Source: Streptomyces sp. CC208A
GTDB taxonomy: Bacteria > Actinomycetota > Actinomycetes > Streptomycetales > Streptomycetaceae
Length of the DNA: 56,803 nt
Direction: 5' to 3'
Assembly: GCF_030010625.1 (NCBI RefSeq)
Contig: NZ_JASCXN010000043.1
Coordinates: forward strand, 1-56,803
The stretch's first letter is position 1; every line of letters starts with the position of its first letter. The translations under genes were made by a program, and so were the position numbers. The notes beneath the pieces are model-generated. The model searched no databases. It had not been told where the DNA came from and was given only the letters and a program-made list of their open reading frames with translations. Shown piece by piece: positions 16,424 through 25,035 of this stretch.

Positions 16424-16861
16424 TCACCGCTCGGCGGCCTCGGCGTACACCTGGGACAGCTCGGGCGCCCCGGTCATCGCCCACTCGATGCCGTACTCGA
16501 CGACCGGGATCTCGCGGCCGGACTCCAGGACGACGACCGGACCGCCGTTCGGCCAGACCTGCCAGCGGGCGCCCGGCACGTTCCGCACGACGACGGTGCC
16601 GAGGTACAGCCCCGCGTCGTTCCCGAACCAGGGCAGCTCCTCGGCGTCGTCACGCCAGCGCGGCGGGAGCTGGTCGAGCTCCTGGAGCGAGCGCGGGCTG
16701 TCGTCGAGCGTGACGCCCGCCGCCTCGACCCGGGCGCGGAGCAGCTCGCACTCGGCGAGCAGCTCCGCCACGCCCTCGGGATCGCGGTCGAAGGCCGCGG
16801 CCAGCGGGGCCCGCTCCGGCTCGTGCCGCCTGCGCCAGTGGTCGAGAAACGGGATGTTCAT
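16424..16861 (-). CDS. DUF6278-like hypothetical protein
   Basis: A 145-residue cytoplasmic protein. MNIPFLDHWRRRHEPERAPL at the start and the C-terminal LGTVVVRNVPGARWQVWPNG...REIPVVEYGIEWAM resemble actinobacterial proteins of the DUF6278 group, of unknown role. The N-terminal two thirds are helical with many acidic residues; the C-terminal part is a short beta region. It is a single gene transcribed after a gap from exonuclease III on the same strand. Confidence 0.75.
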   Translation of the reverse strand: MNIPFLDHWRRRHEPERAPLAAAFDRDPEGVAELLAECELLRARVEAAGVTLDDSPRSLQELDQLPPRWRDDAEELPWFGNDAGLYLGTVVVRNVPGARWQVWPNGGPVVVLESGREIPVVEYGIEWAMTGAPELSQVYAEAAER

Positions 16862-16964
16862 CGAAACAGCGTCGCACCGTCACCTGCCGGTCCACCACCC
16901 GGCACGCGGAGATCGTCGTGCGCCGCCCGCGCAGCGGCAGTCGGAGGCCGAACGGACCCGCTGG

Positions 16965-17744
16965 TCAGAGCTCCAGGTCGACGACGACCGGGGCGTGGTC
17001 GGAGGCGCCCTTGCCCTTGCGCTCCTCGCGGTCCACGTAGCTGTCCTTCACGGCCTCCGTGAAGGGCTTGTTGCCGTAGACCAGGTCGATGCGCATGCCC
17101 TTGTTCTTGGGGAAGGCGAGCTGGCGGTAGTCCCAGTACGTGTACGGATGGTCGTACTTGAGGGGGCGCGGGACGACGTCGGCGAGGCCGGTCCCGCGCA
17201 GGCCGGCGAGGGCCGCCCGCTCGGGCTCGGTGACATGGGTGGCGCCCTCGAAGAGGGAGACGTCCCAGACGTCGTCGTCGGTCGGGGCGATGTTGTAGTC
17301 GCCGAGCACGGCGAACGGGCGCTCGCCGGCCGCGTCCTCGCCGACGGCCGCCTTCAGCGCCTCCAGCCAGCGCAGCTTGTACGCGTAGTGCTCGTGGGCG
17401 ATCTCCCGGCCGTTGGGCACGTAGACCGACCAGAGGCGGACCGGGCCGCAGGTCGCGGAGACCGCGCGGGGCTCCTGCACGCCCTCGTACTCGGGGCCGC
17501 CGGGCAGGCCGGTGACGACGTCCTCGAAGCCGACGCGGGAGAGCAGGGCCACGCCGTTCCACCTGCCGGTGGCGTTGACCGCCGACTCGTACCCCAGCTC
17601 GCGCAGGGCCTCGGCGGGGAACTGCTCGGCGGAGCACTTGGTCTCCTGGATGCACAGCACGTCGGTGCCGCTGCTCTCCAGCCAGGCCAGCAGGCGGGGC
17701 AGCCGGGCGGTGATCGAATTGACGTTCCAGGTGGCGATGCGCAT
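16965..17744 (-). CDS. xth: Exodeoxyribonuclease III (AP endonuclease)
   Basis: A 259-residue EEP-fold DNA repair enzyme that cuts 5' to abasic sites and removes 3' blocking groups. The opening MRIATWNVNSI supplies Asn7, QETK supplies the metal-binding Glu near residue 34, VYVPNG the catalytic Tyr, LGDYNIAP the Asp/Asn pair, RIDLVYGN the next Asp, and GASDHAPV the catalytic Asp-His. Length and motifs are typical. It lies downstream of the MBL-fold gene and pcaDC on the same strand. Confidence 0.94.
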   Translation of the reverse strand: MRIATWNVNSITARLPRLLAWLESSGTDVLCIQETKCSAEQFPAEALRELGYESAVNATGRWNGVALLSRVGFEDVVTGLPGGPEYEGVQEPRAVSATCGPVRLWSVYVPNGREIAHEHYAYKLRWLEALKAAVGEDAAGERPFAVLGDYNIAPTDDDVWDVSLFEGATHVTEPERAALAGLRGTGLADVVPRPLKYDHPYTYWDYRQLAFPKNKGMRIDLVYGNKPFTEAVKDSYVDREERKGKGASDHAPVVVDLEL

Positions 17745-17802
17745 GGCGCCAGCCTACTGGCGGGCACCGACAGCGGCCCGGACCACGCTCACGGTCCGGC
17801 GC

Positions 17803-18435
17803 TCACAGGTCGGCGGAGGCCCCGGGGGCGAGCCGCTGGTGGTCGGTGCCGCCGAGGGCGCCGATCTGCCGGTCGTAGATCGGCCGGGCCAGGTCGGTCA
17901 GGAGGGCGTCGTGGATGTCGTACGCCCGGCGGGGCCGCACCTCGCGGACGTAGTCGATCACCTCGGAGATCTTGTTCCACGGGGCCATGACCGGCAGCAG
18001 CAGGGTGTCCACCGGGCGGCCGGGGACGGTGAGGGCGTCGCCGGGGTGGAAGACGGCGCCGTCGACGAGGAAGCCGACGTTGGTGATGCGCGGGATGTCC
18101 GGGTGGATCACGGCGTGCAGCTCGCCGTGGACCTCGACGTCGAAGCCGGCGGCGGTGAAGGTGTCGCCGTGCCCGACCGTGTGCACCCGGCCGGGGAAGG
18201 CGGCCGTGAGCTGGTCGGCGACGCTGCGCAGGGTCCAGATCTCGGCGGCCGGGTTGGCGTCGAGGGCGGCGCGGAGCCGGCCCTCGTCGAAGTGGTCCGG
18301 GTGCTCGTGGGTGACGAGGAGGGCGTCGGCGCCGAGCACCGCGTCCTCCTCGGTGAACGCCCCCGGGTCGAGGACGAGCGTCCGCCCGTCCTTCTCCAGC
18401 CGGACGCAGGCGTGGGACTTCTTCGTCAGCTTCAC
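17803..18435 (-). CDS. MBL-fold metallohydrolase (UlaG-like)
   Basis: A 210-residue metallo-beta-lactamase-fold protein. The signature THEHPDHFDEG gives the HxHxDH zinc motif near residues 42-47, with further ligands expected at HAVIHPD and FHPGDALT. It begins MKLTKKSHACVRLEKDGRTL, the usual UlaG-type opening strand. It is probably a phosphodiesterase- or lactonase-type hydrolase; the substrate is unknown. It follows pcaDC by 44 bases on the same strand. Confidence 0.9.
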   Translation of the reverse strand: MKLTKKSHACVRLEKDGRTLVLDPGAFTEEDAVLGADALLVTHEHPDHFDEGRLRAALDANPAAEIWTLRSVADQLTAAFPGRVHTVGHGDTFTAAGFDVEVHGELHAVIHPDIPRITNVGFLVDGAVFHPGDALTVPGRPVDTLLLPVMAPWNKISEVIDYVREVRPRRAYDIHDALLTDLARPIYDRQIGALGGTDHQRLAPGASADL

Positions 18436-18479
18436 GGCCTCACCCTACGCCGGGCGTGCGGGCCCGGCGCGGGCGTCGG

Positions 18480-19760
18480 CTACGCCGGGGGCGTGGTCTC
18501 CTCGGCGATGGCGCGGCCGACCGTGCCGAGGGCGGTCTCGGCGGCCGGCAGGCCGCAGTAGACGGCGGTGTGCAGCACGATCTCGCGGATCTCGGCGGGC
18601 GACAGGCCGTTGCGCAGGGCGGCGCGGGTGTGGTCGGCGAGCGCCTCCCGGTGCCCGCCGGCGACGAGGGCCGTCAGGGTGACGACGCTGCGGGTGCGCC
18701 GGTCGAGGCCCTCGCGGGCCCAGACCTCGCCCCAGGCGTAGCGGGTGACGAGCTCCTGGAAGTCGGCGGCGTCCGCGTCGGCGAGCGCCCGGTCGACATG
18801 GGCGTCACCGAGGATCTCCCGCCGGAGCCCGAGCCCCTTCTCGTACGGGTCGGGGCGCCCCGCCGGCGGCTCCTCGGCCTCCTCGGGCACGGCCGGGACG
18901 ACAGGGGTGGCGGGGACCGGCTCGGCGGGGGCCGGGGCCGGCCCGGGGACGGGCGGGACGGCGTGGAGGCCGCCGGTGTCGTGGCCGGTCGCCGAGAAGT
19001 GCTCCAGGAGGAGGTCGGTGACGGCGGCGGGCTGCTCGACGGGGGCGAGGTGGGAGGCGCCCGGGACGACGGCCAGCTTGGCGTCGGCGATGCCGGCGAC
19101 GAGGGTGCGGGCCTCGGCGGGTCCTGTGACCCGGTCCTCGGAGCCGACCAGGACGAGGGCGGGCACGCCGATGCTGCCGAGGGCGGCCCGGACGTCGAAG
19201 ACCGCGAGGGCCTCGCAGGCGGCGACGTAACAGGCGGCGTCGGTGGTCCGCACCATCTGGACGGCCCAGTCGACGATGGCGGGCTGGTTGGCGGCGAAGT
19301 GCGGGGTGAACCACTGCTCGGGCGCGGTGCGGGCCATCGGCTCCAGGCCGTTGGTGCGGACCACGACCCCGCGCTGGCGGAACTCGTCGGCGGTGCCGAA
19401 GCGCGGCGCGGTGGCGACCAGGGCCAGCGAGGCGACCCGGTGCGGGGCGCGCAGGGCCAGGTCGAGGCCGACGGCGCCGCCGAGGGAGCAGCCGGCGTAG
19501 CCGAAGCGCTGGACGCCGAGGGCGTCGAGGGTGGCGAGGAGCCGGTCGCCGAGCTCCGCGACGGAGGTGAAGGGCTGGGCGGGGGCGCCGCCGTGTCCGG
19601 GCAGGTCGAAACGGACGACCCGCCGGTCCCGGGTCAGCTCCGGGATCTGACGGTCCCACATGTGGAATGTGGTACCCAGTGAAGGGCCCAGCACCAGGAC
19701 CGGAGCGTGTTCTTGCCCGTCAACGCGGTATTGCAGGGTGTTCGTCGATGTCTCGCTCAC
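18480..19760 (-). CDS. pcaDC: Bifunctional 3-oxoadipate enol-lactonase / 4-carboxymuconolactone decarboxylase
   Basis: About 426 residues, a natural fusion of two steps of the beta-ketoadipate pathway for protocatechuate. The N-terminal alpha/beta hydrolase (PcaD) has the nucleophile Ser92 in GCSLGG, the oxyanion LGPSLGT and a final His in GASHLAP. A Pro-rich linker (GPAPAPAEPVPATPVV) leads to the C-terminal carboxymuconolactone decarboxylase domain, with TRYAWGEVWAREGL and EIREIVLHTAVYCGLPAA. I choose the GTG at 19760 because AGAGGG precedes it; an ATG at 19784 would add eight residues. The rest of the pca operon is not in the window, and accessory DNA starts just upstream. Confidence 0.92.
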   Translation of the reverse strand: MSETSTNTLQYRVDGQEHAPVLVLGPSLGTTFHMWDRQIPELTRDRRVVRFDLPGHGGAPAQPFTSVAELGDRLLATLDALGVQRFGYAGCSLGGAVGLDLALRAPHRVASLALVATAPRFGTADEFRQRGVVVRTNGLEPMARTAPEQWFTPHFAANQPAIVDWAVQMVRTTDAACYVAACEALAVFDVRAALGSIGVPALVLVGSEDRVTGPAEARTLVAGIADAKLAVVPGASHLAPVEQPAAVTDLLLEHFSATGHDTGGLHAVPPVPGPAPAPAEPVPATPVVPAVPEEAEEPPAGRPDPYEKGLGLRREILGDAHVDRALADADAADFQELVTRYAWGEVWAREGLDRRTRSVVTLTALVAGGHREALADHTRAALRNGLSPAEIREIVLHTAVYCGLPAAETALGTVGRAIAEETTPPA

Positions 19761-19940
19761 CCGCCAGACCCTCTCATCTCTCACGATCTCTCACATCGCC
19801 GGGTCGGGCTCAGTGACTCTTGACCCGCTCGCCCCGACAGTCCGACGCTGCCCCACCGTACGGTCGGCACGCTCGGACACCGGCTCGCGGCAGACCGCGC
19901 CATGGGTGGACGAGCACGTGCGACAAGCAGACCACCCGGT
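19761..19940. other. Junction between core-like genes and the integrase
   Basis: This gap separates the pcaDC start from the integrase end. If the integrase belongs to an integrated element, one attachment site should be within or near it. I see no tRNA and cannot find a matching direct repeat elsewhere in the window. Confidence 0.35.
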
Positions 19941-21176
19941 TCACACTTGCCCATCAGTCTGATGGATCCCGTGCAGACCGCCCCACGCGACGGCGGCTCC
20001 ACGAAGATCCTCCACGTCCGGCTTCACGTACCACTTCTTGGTGGTGTTCACGCTCGTGTGTCCGGCCCACCGAGCGAGGATATGGTCCGGGACGCCCTTG
20101 TTCGCCAGGTAAGTGAGGCACGACGCACGGGCGTCGTAGAGCCGCACCCGACGGAGATGAAGGAGGTCCATGAGCCGATACGCCCGTCGGCGAAGCTGCC
20201 TGATCGTAAAGGACTCGCCGGTCTCGTGGACCAGGACGTAGCCGGTGTCCTGGTATGCCTCTCCCAGCGCCAGTTTTTCCCTGGCCTGGAGAGTACGGAA
20301 CGCCTTCAGCCCAGCCAGCACCGGAGCCGGCAACGGAAGTTCCCGTTCTCCGGCCATGGACTTGGTGTCCTTCTCCACCACGTGCCGGTTACCCATCATT
20401 GTGCGGGTGTTGGCGACCACGATCTTGGCGTCGTCCAAGTTGACGTCTTCCCAACGGAGTCCGCACACTTCCGCCGGACGCAGCCCCATCAGAGACAGCA
20501 GCAGCGGAGCATAGAGCCGCTCTCCCCTGATCCCGTGGACGAACATCTGGACCTCATGGACGTTCCAGGGCTTCGCCTCCTGCTTCTTCCTCCGTTCTTC
20601 CTTGCGTACCCTCCGCGGAATGGTCACGTGCTCCGCCACGTTCATGGGCACCAGCCGGCGTGTGACGGCTCGGTTCAGAGCGTCCTTCAGCCGAGCGAGA
20701 CTCATGTCCACGGTGGTCACTCCGAGCGGCGTACCAGTCCTACCGCCACGCACGCGCCCGTGCTTCAGAGCCCAGCGCATCCAATCCTCCACCGCCTCTT
20801 CAGTGAGTTCCTGGAGGCGGATCGCACCCAGTTTTCCCCGGACTCGGTCCAGGGTGATCCGGTAGTTGTAGATGGTGGTTTCTTCCAGGTCCTCCGCCTT
20901 CATGGCCAGCCACTGGTCGAGCCACTCGTTCAGTGTGATTTTGCTGGGCGCCACCAAGCTGCCTTCATCGCGACGGTGAGTAAGGCGCGCGTATTCCTCC
21001 CGCGCCTCCTTCAGCTTGGCGAACGTCCGGGTCAGCTGCCTACGCTTCCCAGTTTCGGGGTTGATCCCTACATCGACCACGAACCGGTATCGAACCTCCC
21101 CCTTTGCGTTCGGCGGGAGCTTCTTGATCGGATCGGACAGTGCTACTCCTCCTCCTTCAGCGGCGAAAACGCCCAT
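19941..21176 (-). CDS. int: Tyrosine recombinase / integrase of an actinobacterial element
   Basis: A 411-residue site-specific recombinase. Domain order: arm-binding N-terminus (RYRFVVDVGINPETGKRRQLTRTF), SAM-like core-binding domain (about 80-190), catalytic domain (about 205-395). Catalytic residues: Arg233 in LMGLRPAEVCGLRW, Lys272, Arg350 in YDARASCLTYL, His373 in WAGHTS and the nucleophile Tyr383 in KKWYVKP. The His that usually opens box II (HxxR) is Tyr347 and the residue after Arg350 is Ala, as in a subgroup of Streptomyces integrases. A strong GAAGGAGGAGGAG lies inside the first codons, so a later non-ATG start, CTG at 21140, is conceivable. No excisionase, replication or transfer gene is seen nearby. 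Confidence 0.93.
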   Translation of the reverse strand: MGVFAAEGGGVALSDPIKKLPPNAKGEVRYRFVVDVGINPETGKRRQLTRTFAKLKEAREEYARLTHRRDEGSLVAPSKITLNEWLDQWLAMKAEDLEETTIYNYRITLDRVRGKLGAIRLQELTEEAVEDWMRWALKHGRVRGGRTGTPLGVTTVDMSLARLKDALNRAVTRRLVPMNVAEHVTIPRRVRKEERRKKQEAKPWNVHEVQMFVHGIRGERLYAPLLLSLMGLRPAEVCGLRWEDVNLDDAKIVVANTRTMMGNRHVVEKDTKSMAGERELPLPAPVLAGLKAFRTLQAREKLALGEAYQDTGYVLVHETGESFTIRQLRRRAYRLMDLLHLRRVRLYDARASCLTYLANKGVPDHILARWAGHTSVNTTKKWYVKPDVEDLRGAAVAWGGLHGIHQTDGQV

Positions 21177-21290
21177 GACGGACTGATCACCTGTTCACCG
21201 GCTCGGCCGTCCTGCCGGACAGCGTCCTCACGTCGCAATTCGCTCCAGGTCCACCGCCAAGCGGTTGGAGCGCGCGAGGTCCATAATCCA

Positions 21291-21323
21291 CAAAATTCCC
21301 GGTTAGGCTAACCGGGAATTTTG
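21291..21323. repeat. 33-base perfect palindrome upstream of the integrase
   Basis: CAAAATTCCCGGTTAG and its exact complement CTAACCGGGAATTTTG flank a single G. It lies 115 bases before the integrase start. It could be a bidirectional terminator (GC stem followed by AATTTTG on both strands) or a binding site for an integrase accessory protein or repressor. Confidence 0.85.
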
Positions 21324-21467
21324 CTGTATGTTCCGCGCCGCGCATTGCCTGCGCCTGCGCCTGCGCCTGCGCCTGCGCCTGCGCCTGCGCCTGCGATACC
21401 CCTTCCCGTTCGTCTCGCCCCGGAGTAAAACGGACTCGATGTTTTCCGGGACGCTGTACGTTGACAT
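21303..21467 (-). CDS. Possible 54-residue peptide with a 16-Arg tract
   Basis: A minus-strand ATG at 21467 opens a frame beginning MSTYSVPENIESVLLRGETN, which looks protein-like, then reads through the GCCTGC repeat as alternating CGC-AGG codons (16 Arg in a row), then QCAARNIQQNSRLA and a TAA inside the palindrome. GGAAGG lies 12 bases upstream of the ATG. Against it: eight rare AGG codons and two TTA codons in 54 codons, and no known family. Each repeat unit is two codons, so copy changes keep frame. Confidence 0.25.
   Translation of the reverse strand: MSTYSVPENIESVLLRGETNGKGYRRRRRRRRRRRRRRRRQCAARNIQQNSRLA
21347..21394. repeat. Eight tandem GCCTGC hexamers
   Basis: Eight perfect copies of GCCTGC occupy 48 bases between the integrase and the ISAs1-like element. 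Perfect hexamer arrays of this length are uncommon in a bacterial genome and prone to slippage. Confidence 0.95.
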
Positions 21468-21549
21468 GCTTTCGGAGAACCTTCCAGTCCGGGACGGGAG
21501 TTACGCGTCTGCCGTGGGCGAATTCACCCTGCATGCAAGGGGGACTGCA

Positions 21550-22626
21550 CAGGGCTTCGGCGCAGTCGCGTGACGCCCGTTTTGTGATCACTCGAGGCCG
21601 AGGAGTGCGAGCGGGCGACGGAGATCGCGGGCATTGCAGCGGAAACCGGCCGCGATGTTCTTCACTCCGGCTGCCCGGAGGACTCCGATGGCGAGGTTGC
21701 TCCAGGTGGCCATCGCGCGCGGCGCGTTGCCGGTCCGCAGCTGCGAGGCGTCCTCGGCGAAGGTGGTATCCCGGACGCGATGCAGGGCCTCGATCGTCCA
21801 GTGGTCGCGGACGAGTTCTGCGAGCTGGGCCAGGGTCGCCTGCTCGGCGGACAGGCTGGTGACGGCGTGGACCGTCTTGACGGTGGCCCTGCCGGCCTTG
21901 CGGTCGGTGCGGCGGGCTTGATCTGGACGGCCTGGCAGGAGCCGGGGAAGAGGAGCTTGTTCACGGCGGCGGCCTTGCTCCGCCGGATCTCCGAGCGGCC
22001 GTGGCCGACACCCTTGACGATTGCATGTAGTGGGCACCCCGGCCCAGCAGGTAGTCGACGCACTCACGCTGAGTGTGCATCGCGTCGCTGGTGACCACGG
22101 CCCCGACCAGGCCGGCGACGGTGTCCAGCAGCGGCTGGAAGCAGGTGATCTCGTTGGTCTTCTCGCCGACGTCCAACTGAGCCAGGACCAGGCCGGTGGT
22201 GCGCTCCAGCACAGCGAGCAGGTGGATCTTCCAGCCTTCCGCCTTCGCCGCGCCGCGCAGGCTGTTGCCGTCCACGGCCAGACCACGCAGTGCGGCCGTC
22301 CCCGTCGGCTTCGGATGGCGATCCGCCAGCCAGCGCCCGACCACCCGGTCCAGCACGTCGCCGTCAATGTGGGCCAGCAGCCGGCGGACGGTGGTCTCGG
22401 CGGGCAGGGCCCGTCCGGGCAGGATCAGATCGGGACGGGCGCCGACCTGGTCCAGCACGTGCGCCGGCAGGCCCGGGACCTCCTTGGACTGCTCGATGAC
22501 AGATCGCCACGAAACCGGCGTCACACGACTACGCCGAAGCCCCAGTCCTCGTTCCCCTCCGGTCTCCCATACCAGAACAACGAGCCCCACAGCCGGAAGC
22601 CACTTCCTGTTTCCCAGCAAGCCCTA
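21550..22626 (-). mobile_element. Degenerate ISAs1-family insertion element
   Basis: The transposase is broken into three frames on the minus strand. Frame one (to about 22010) has GLAVDGNSLRGAAK (first Asp) and VVTSDAMHTQRECVDYLLG (second Asp). Frame two has HAIVKGVGHGRSEIRRSK and KLLFPGSCQAVQIK. Frame three ends with KTVHAVTSLSAEQATL and DHWTIEALHRVRDTTFAED (Glu), stopping at 21588. The N-terminus is short and the segment after IVKG is deleted. AGGGCTT appears in inverted orientation at both ends (21551 and near 22625) as probable terminal repeats. I see no target duplication. Its outer end supplies the stop codon of the adjacent phosphotransferase gene, so insertion may have trimmed that gene's tail. 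Confidence 0.85.
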
Positions 22627-23526
22627 AAGGATGCTCCAGGAGAGCTGCCCATCCCGTCTCCTCAGACCGTCGATCCGCCGCTGGATCTCACTCAAAGTTC
22701 TGGGAGCATGTCGAACTTTCCGCGCGTTAGTACTGATCATCCGTAGTTCGCGAATATCACGCAGAACCGGGTATCCAGTGGTTTTCGTGATGTCCCACCC
22801 ATAGGTGTCCGCAAATGTCTGGTAGTGGGCTTGACCGTAGCCGAACCGCCGGCAGTGGACTTCGACCGTGACGAGGTCCCATTCCGGCTGGCCTTGGGCG
22901 ACCGTGTCCCAGTCGCACAGCACCGCAGCTCCGTCGGTGGTGTGCAGCGCGTTCCGGTGCTGAGGATCGCCTTGTATCAGCCCGGGGGCAAGGGCGAACC
23001 GGACGTGCCGCAATTCCTCTTCGAGTCGATCCGCCTCCTCCTCCATGTATCGGATGGCTGCGGCGGGGAGGCATGTGATCGCGGCCAGAGAGCGGCGGAT
23101 CGCGCGGATGTTGTCGTGCTCGGCAAGGGTGATCGGGGGTGGGGGCAGCAAGTGGAGCGCCTTGAGGGGTCCGGCCAGTTGCCCGGCCGCCACGGGGTAC
23201 TCGGGCTGCGGCAGGTAGGTCCAGAAGGTGACAGCGTGCCCGTCGACGATCAGCGGTTGATCGCAGGGGTGGAGAGAGACGGTGGGAAAGTCTGCTTCGA
23301 TGAGCCATCGTACGAAGGCGACTGTGCGCGCGACGCTCTCGACGTCGGTTCCCTTCCGGGCGATCTTGGCCACCACCTGCTCCTTCTTCAGGAGGAGGAC
23401 CGCATTGGTGTGCCCGCGCAGGAGGCGCGCATCGCGGCTGTCGAGGCCGGCCTTCGCGCAGGCGCGCTCTAGTACCTGGTACATCTCGGACTCGTCGAAC
23501 CCACCGGGGGCCGGCGTGATTGTCAT
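22624..23526 (-). CDS. Aminoglycoside-phosphotransferase-fold protein
   Basis: A 300-residue APH/choline-kinase-fold protein. VVAKIARKG (Lys54) is the ATP-binding lysine strand, LIQGDPQHRNAL (185-192) the catalytic loop and LCDWDTVAQG (Asp205) the metal-binding loop. The usual His of the HGD motif is Gln185, which also occurs in some actinobacterial members; Asp187 and Asn192 remain. It is the second gene after the XRE regulator (33-base gap), a common pairing in Streptomyces, and is more likely a small-molecule kinase tied to that regulator than a resistance enzyme. Its stop codon lies in the end of the adjacent insertion element, so the C-terminus may be slightly shortened. Confidence 0.85.
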   Translation of the reverse strand: MTITPAPGGFDESEMYQVLERACAKAGLDSRDARLLRGHTNAVLLLKKEQVVAKIARKGTDVESVARTVAFVRWLIEADFPTVSLHPCDQPLIVDGHAVTFWTYLPQPEYPVAAGQLAGPLKALHLLPPPPITLAEHDNIRAIRRSLAAITCLPAAAIRYMEEEADRLEEELRHVRFALAPGLIQGDPQHRNALHTTDGAAVLCDWDTVAQGQPEWDLVTVEVHCRRFGYGQAHYQTFADTYGWDITKTTGYPVLRDIRELRMISTNARKVRHAPRTLSEIQRRIDGLRRRDGQLSWSIL

Positions 23527-23559
23527 GTCGCACAGGCTTACCGACGAGGGAGCGTTCTG

Positions 23560-24969
23560 TCACATCCGGCCTGGCGGAAGCTCGATGATCTCGAGAAGCT
23601 CGCGTGCCGCTCGGCTTGTCCGTATCGCCGGTGGAAGGACCTCTACGACCTCGCGGGCTCGTTCTTCCACGATGGGTGTGCGGTGGGCGGGGTCCATCCG
23701 CAGGAACGTGGCGCCGGCCAGCTGGAACGCTTCGTCAGGGCTTCGGTCCCGCGCGTAGCAGATGGCTGCTTCAAGCCGGAGGAGGGCGGGATCGATTCCT
23801 GTCTTGTCCTGGTAGAGGACGAGTGCCTGCTCCTGGGCTTGGCGTGCCTCACGTGTGCGCCCGAGAGCGGTCAACGTCCCGCTTCTGTAGAGCAGGTAGC
23901 GGCGCGCCGGAAAGGCGAAGGCGTCGTCCGCCGAGTCCCCGCCGAACTGTTCGAATGCCTTCGTCGCGTAGCGCAGGGCGTCATCGGCCTCGGCCTCGGC
24001 GCCAAGCTTGGCCAGGGCCCGAGCCTCCGCTGCTGCCGCGAAGGCGTGCGTGGCGCTGGTTCGCGCTTTGCCGCTGATCACCCTGGCCTCCCGGCACAGA
24101 TTCACCGCCTGGGCGATCGGACCGTAGTAGAAAGGCAACATCGCGGCTTGAGCCCTGACACGCGCTCGAAGCTCCGCGTTTCCGCTGTCGTCCGCAGCGG
24201 TACGCGCTGTGGCGTACCAGGATCGCGACCGTGTGAGGTCGCCGAGCTTCATGAGCGCGTCGGCGGTGAGCGTGGAGAGCATCGCGGTCAGCTCCGAGAG
24301 CCGGACCTGGACTGCGGCCGGCTGTCGGCATGCGGCCAGCCCCTCGACCTCCGCAAGGAGGTCCAGAAGGCGGGTAAGCATCAGGGCCGGCGGGGTGGAG
24401 ATGTATTCCTGGCTGGCCCAAAGGACCATTTCGTCGATGTGGTCCAGCTGATTGGAGGTGACCGTCGCGGAGGCGAGGGTGCGGTCGAGCGCACGCCGCG
24501 CGGCGTCGACCCTGTGCGAGAGATGGTCGGCGGCCGTCGGGATCCGCTCGCCGGTGACGGGCATGGCGATGACCTCGGCGCGGTGCTCGTGCCGGGGCTC
24601 TGCCCGGAGGGCGACTGCGGCAACCGTCTCGGTCTCGTCCAGACCCAGATCGCCCGGCGAGCAGCCGTAGAAGGCGGCGAGCACGAGCACGGTGGAGCGA
24701 ATCGGCTGATGTCCTCCCGTTTCCCAGAGCCGCAGCTGTTCCACGGTGACGCGGGGGGCCTTTTCCAGGTCGGAGACGAGCTCGCGGATCCGGTCTGCCG
24801 CTTCGGCAAGGGTCAGGCCCCTGGCCAGACGCTGTGCGCGCAGGGGGGAGACGAAGCAGTGCGCGTGAATCGTGCGGGCGATCTCGTCGGTTGTGTGTCC
24901 GCGTTCGGTACCGCTCTCGCGTAACCGCCTCGCGCAGGAGGGGCCATGAGGTTCAGGACCACGTCGCAT
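23560..24969 (-). CDS. XRE-family regulator with helical-repeat sensor region
   Basis: About 469 residues. The N-terminal helix-turn-helix (RAQRLARGLTLAEAADRIREL...VTVEQLRLWETGG) spans residues about 44-95, followed by a long all-helical region whose pairs (ARTAADDSGNAELRARVRAQAA, EARALAKLGAEAEADDALRYA, TALGRTREARQAQEQAL) look like TPR repeats. This is the usual layout of Streptomyces XRE/TPR regulators. I place the start at the ATG at 24969, with AAGGGA ten bases upstream; 14 codons of unlike sequence precede it. The neighbouring divergent HATPase gene and the 31-bp-spaced palindromes in between suggest self and partner control. Confidence 0.88.
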   Translation of the reverse strand: MRRGPEPHGPSCARRLRESGTERGHTTDEIARTIHAHCFVSPLRAQRLARGLTLAEAADRIRELVSDLEKAPRVTVEQLRLWETGGHQPIRSTVLVLAAFYGCSPGDLGLDETETVAAVALRAEPRHEHRAEVIAMPVTGERIPTAADHLSHRVDAARRALDRTLASATVTSNQLDHIDEMVLWASQEYISTPPALMLTRLLDLLAEVEGLAACRQPAAVQVRLSELTAMLSTLTADALMKLGDLTRSRSWYATARTAADDSGNAELRARVRAQAAMLPFYYGPIAQAVNLCREARVISGKARTSATHAFAAAAEARALAKLGAEAEADDALRYATKAFEQFGGDSADDAFAFPARRYLLYRSGTLTALGRTREARQAQEQALVLYQDKTGIDPALLRLEAAICYARDRSPDEAFQLAGATFLRMDPAHRTPIVEERAREVVEVLPPAIRTSRAARELLEIIELPPGRM

Positions 24970-25035
24970 GAAGTCGGTTCCCTTCGAACTCGCCCACCAG
25001 CGTAGCGACATGCTGTCCGCTCCGTGTCAAGAAAT

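Noticed and set aside
19761..19940. A tRNA attachment site for the integrase
   Set aside because: No cloverleaf or tRNA 3'-end-like sequence could be found by eye.
21228..21284. An 18-residue minus-strand frame (MDLARSNRLAVDLERIAT) before the integrase
   Set aside because: Reads pleasantly but is very short and has no ribosome site; it could be the tail of a lost gene.
21347..21394. GCCTGC array as a CRISPR array
   Set aside because: Six-base units without spacers; it is a simple tandem repeat and no cas genes are present.
21461..21490. TTGACA as a promoter in the integrase upstream region
   Set aside because: No matching -10 downstream and no plus-strand gene to serve.
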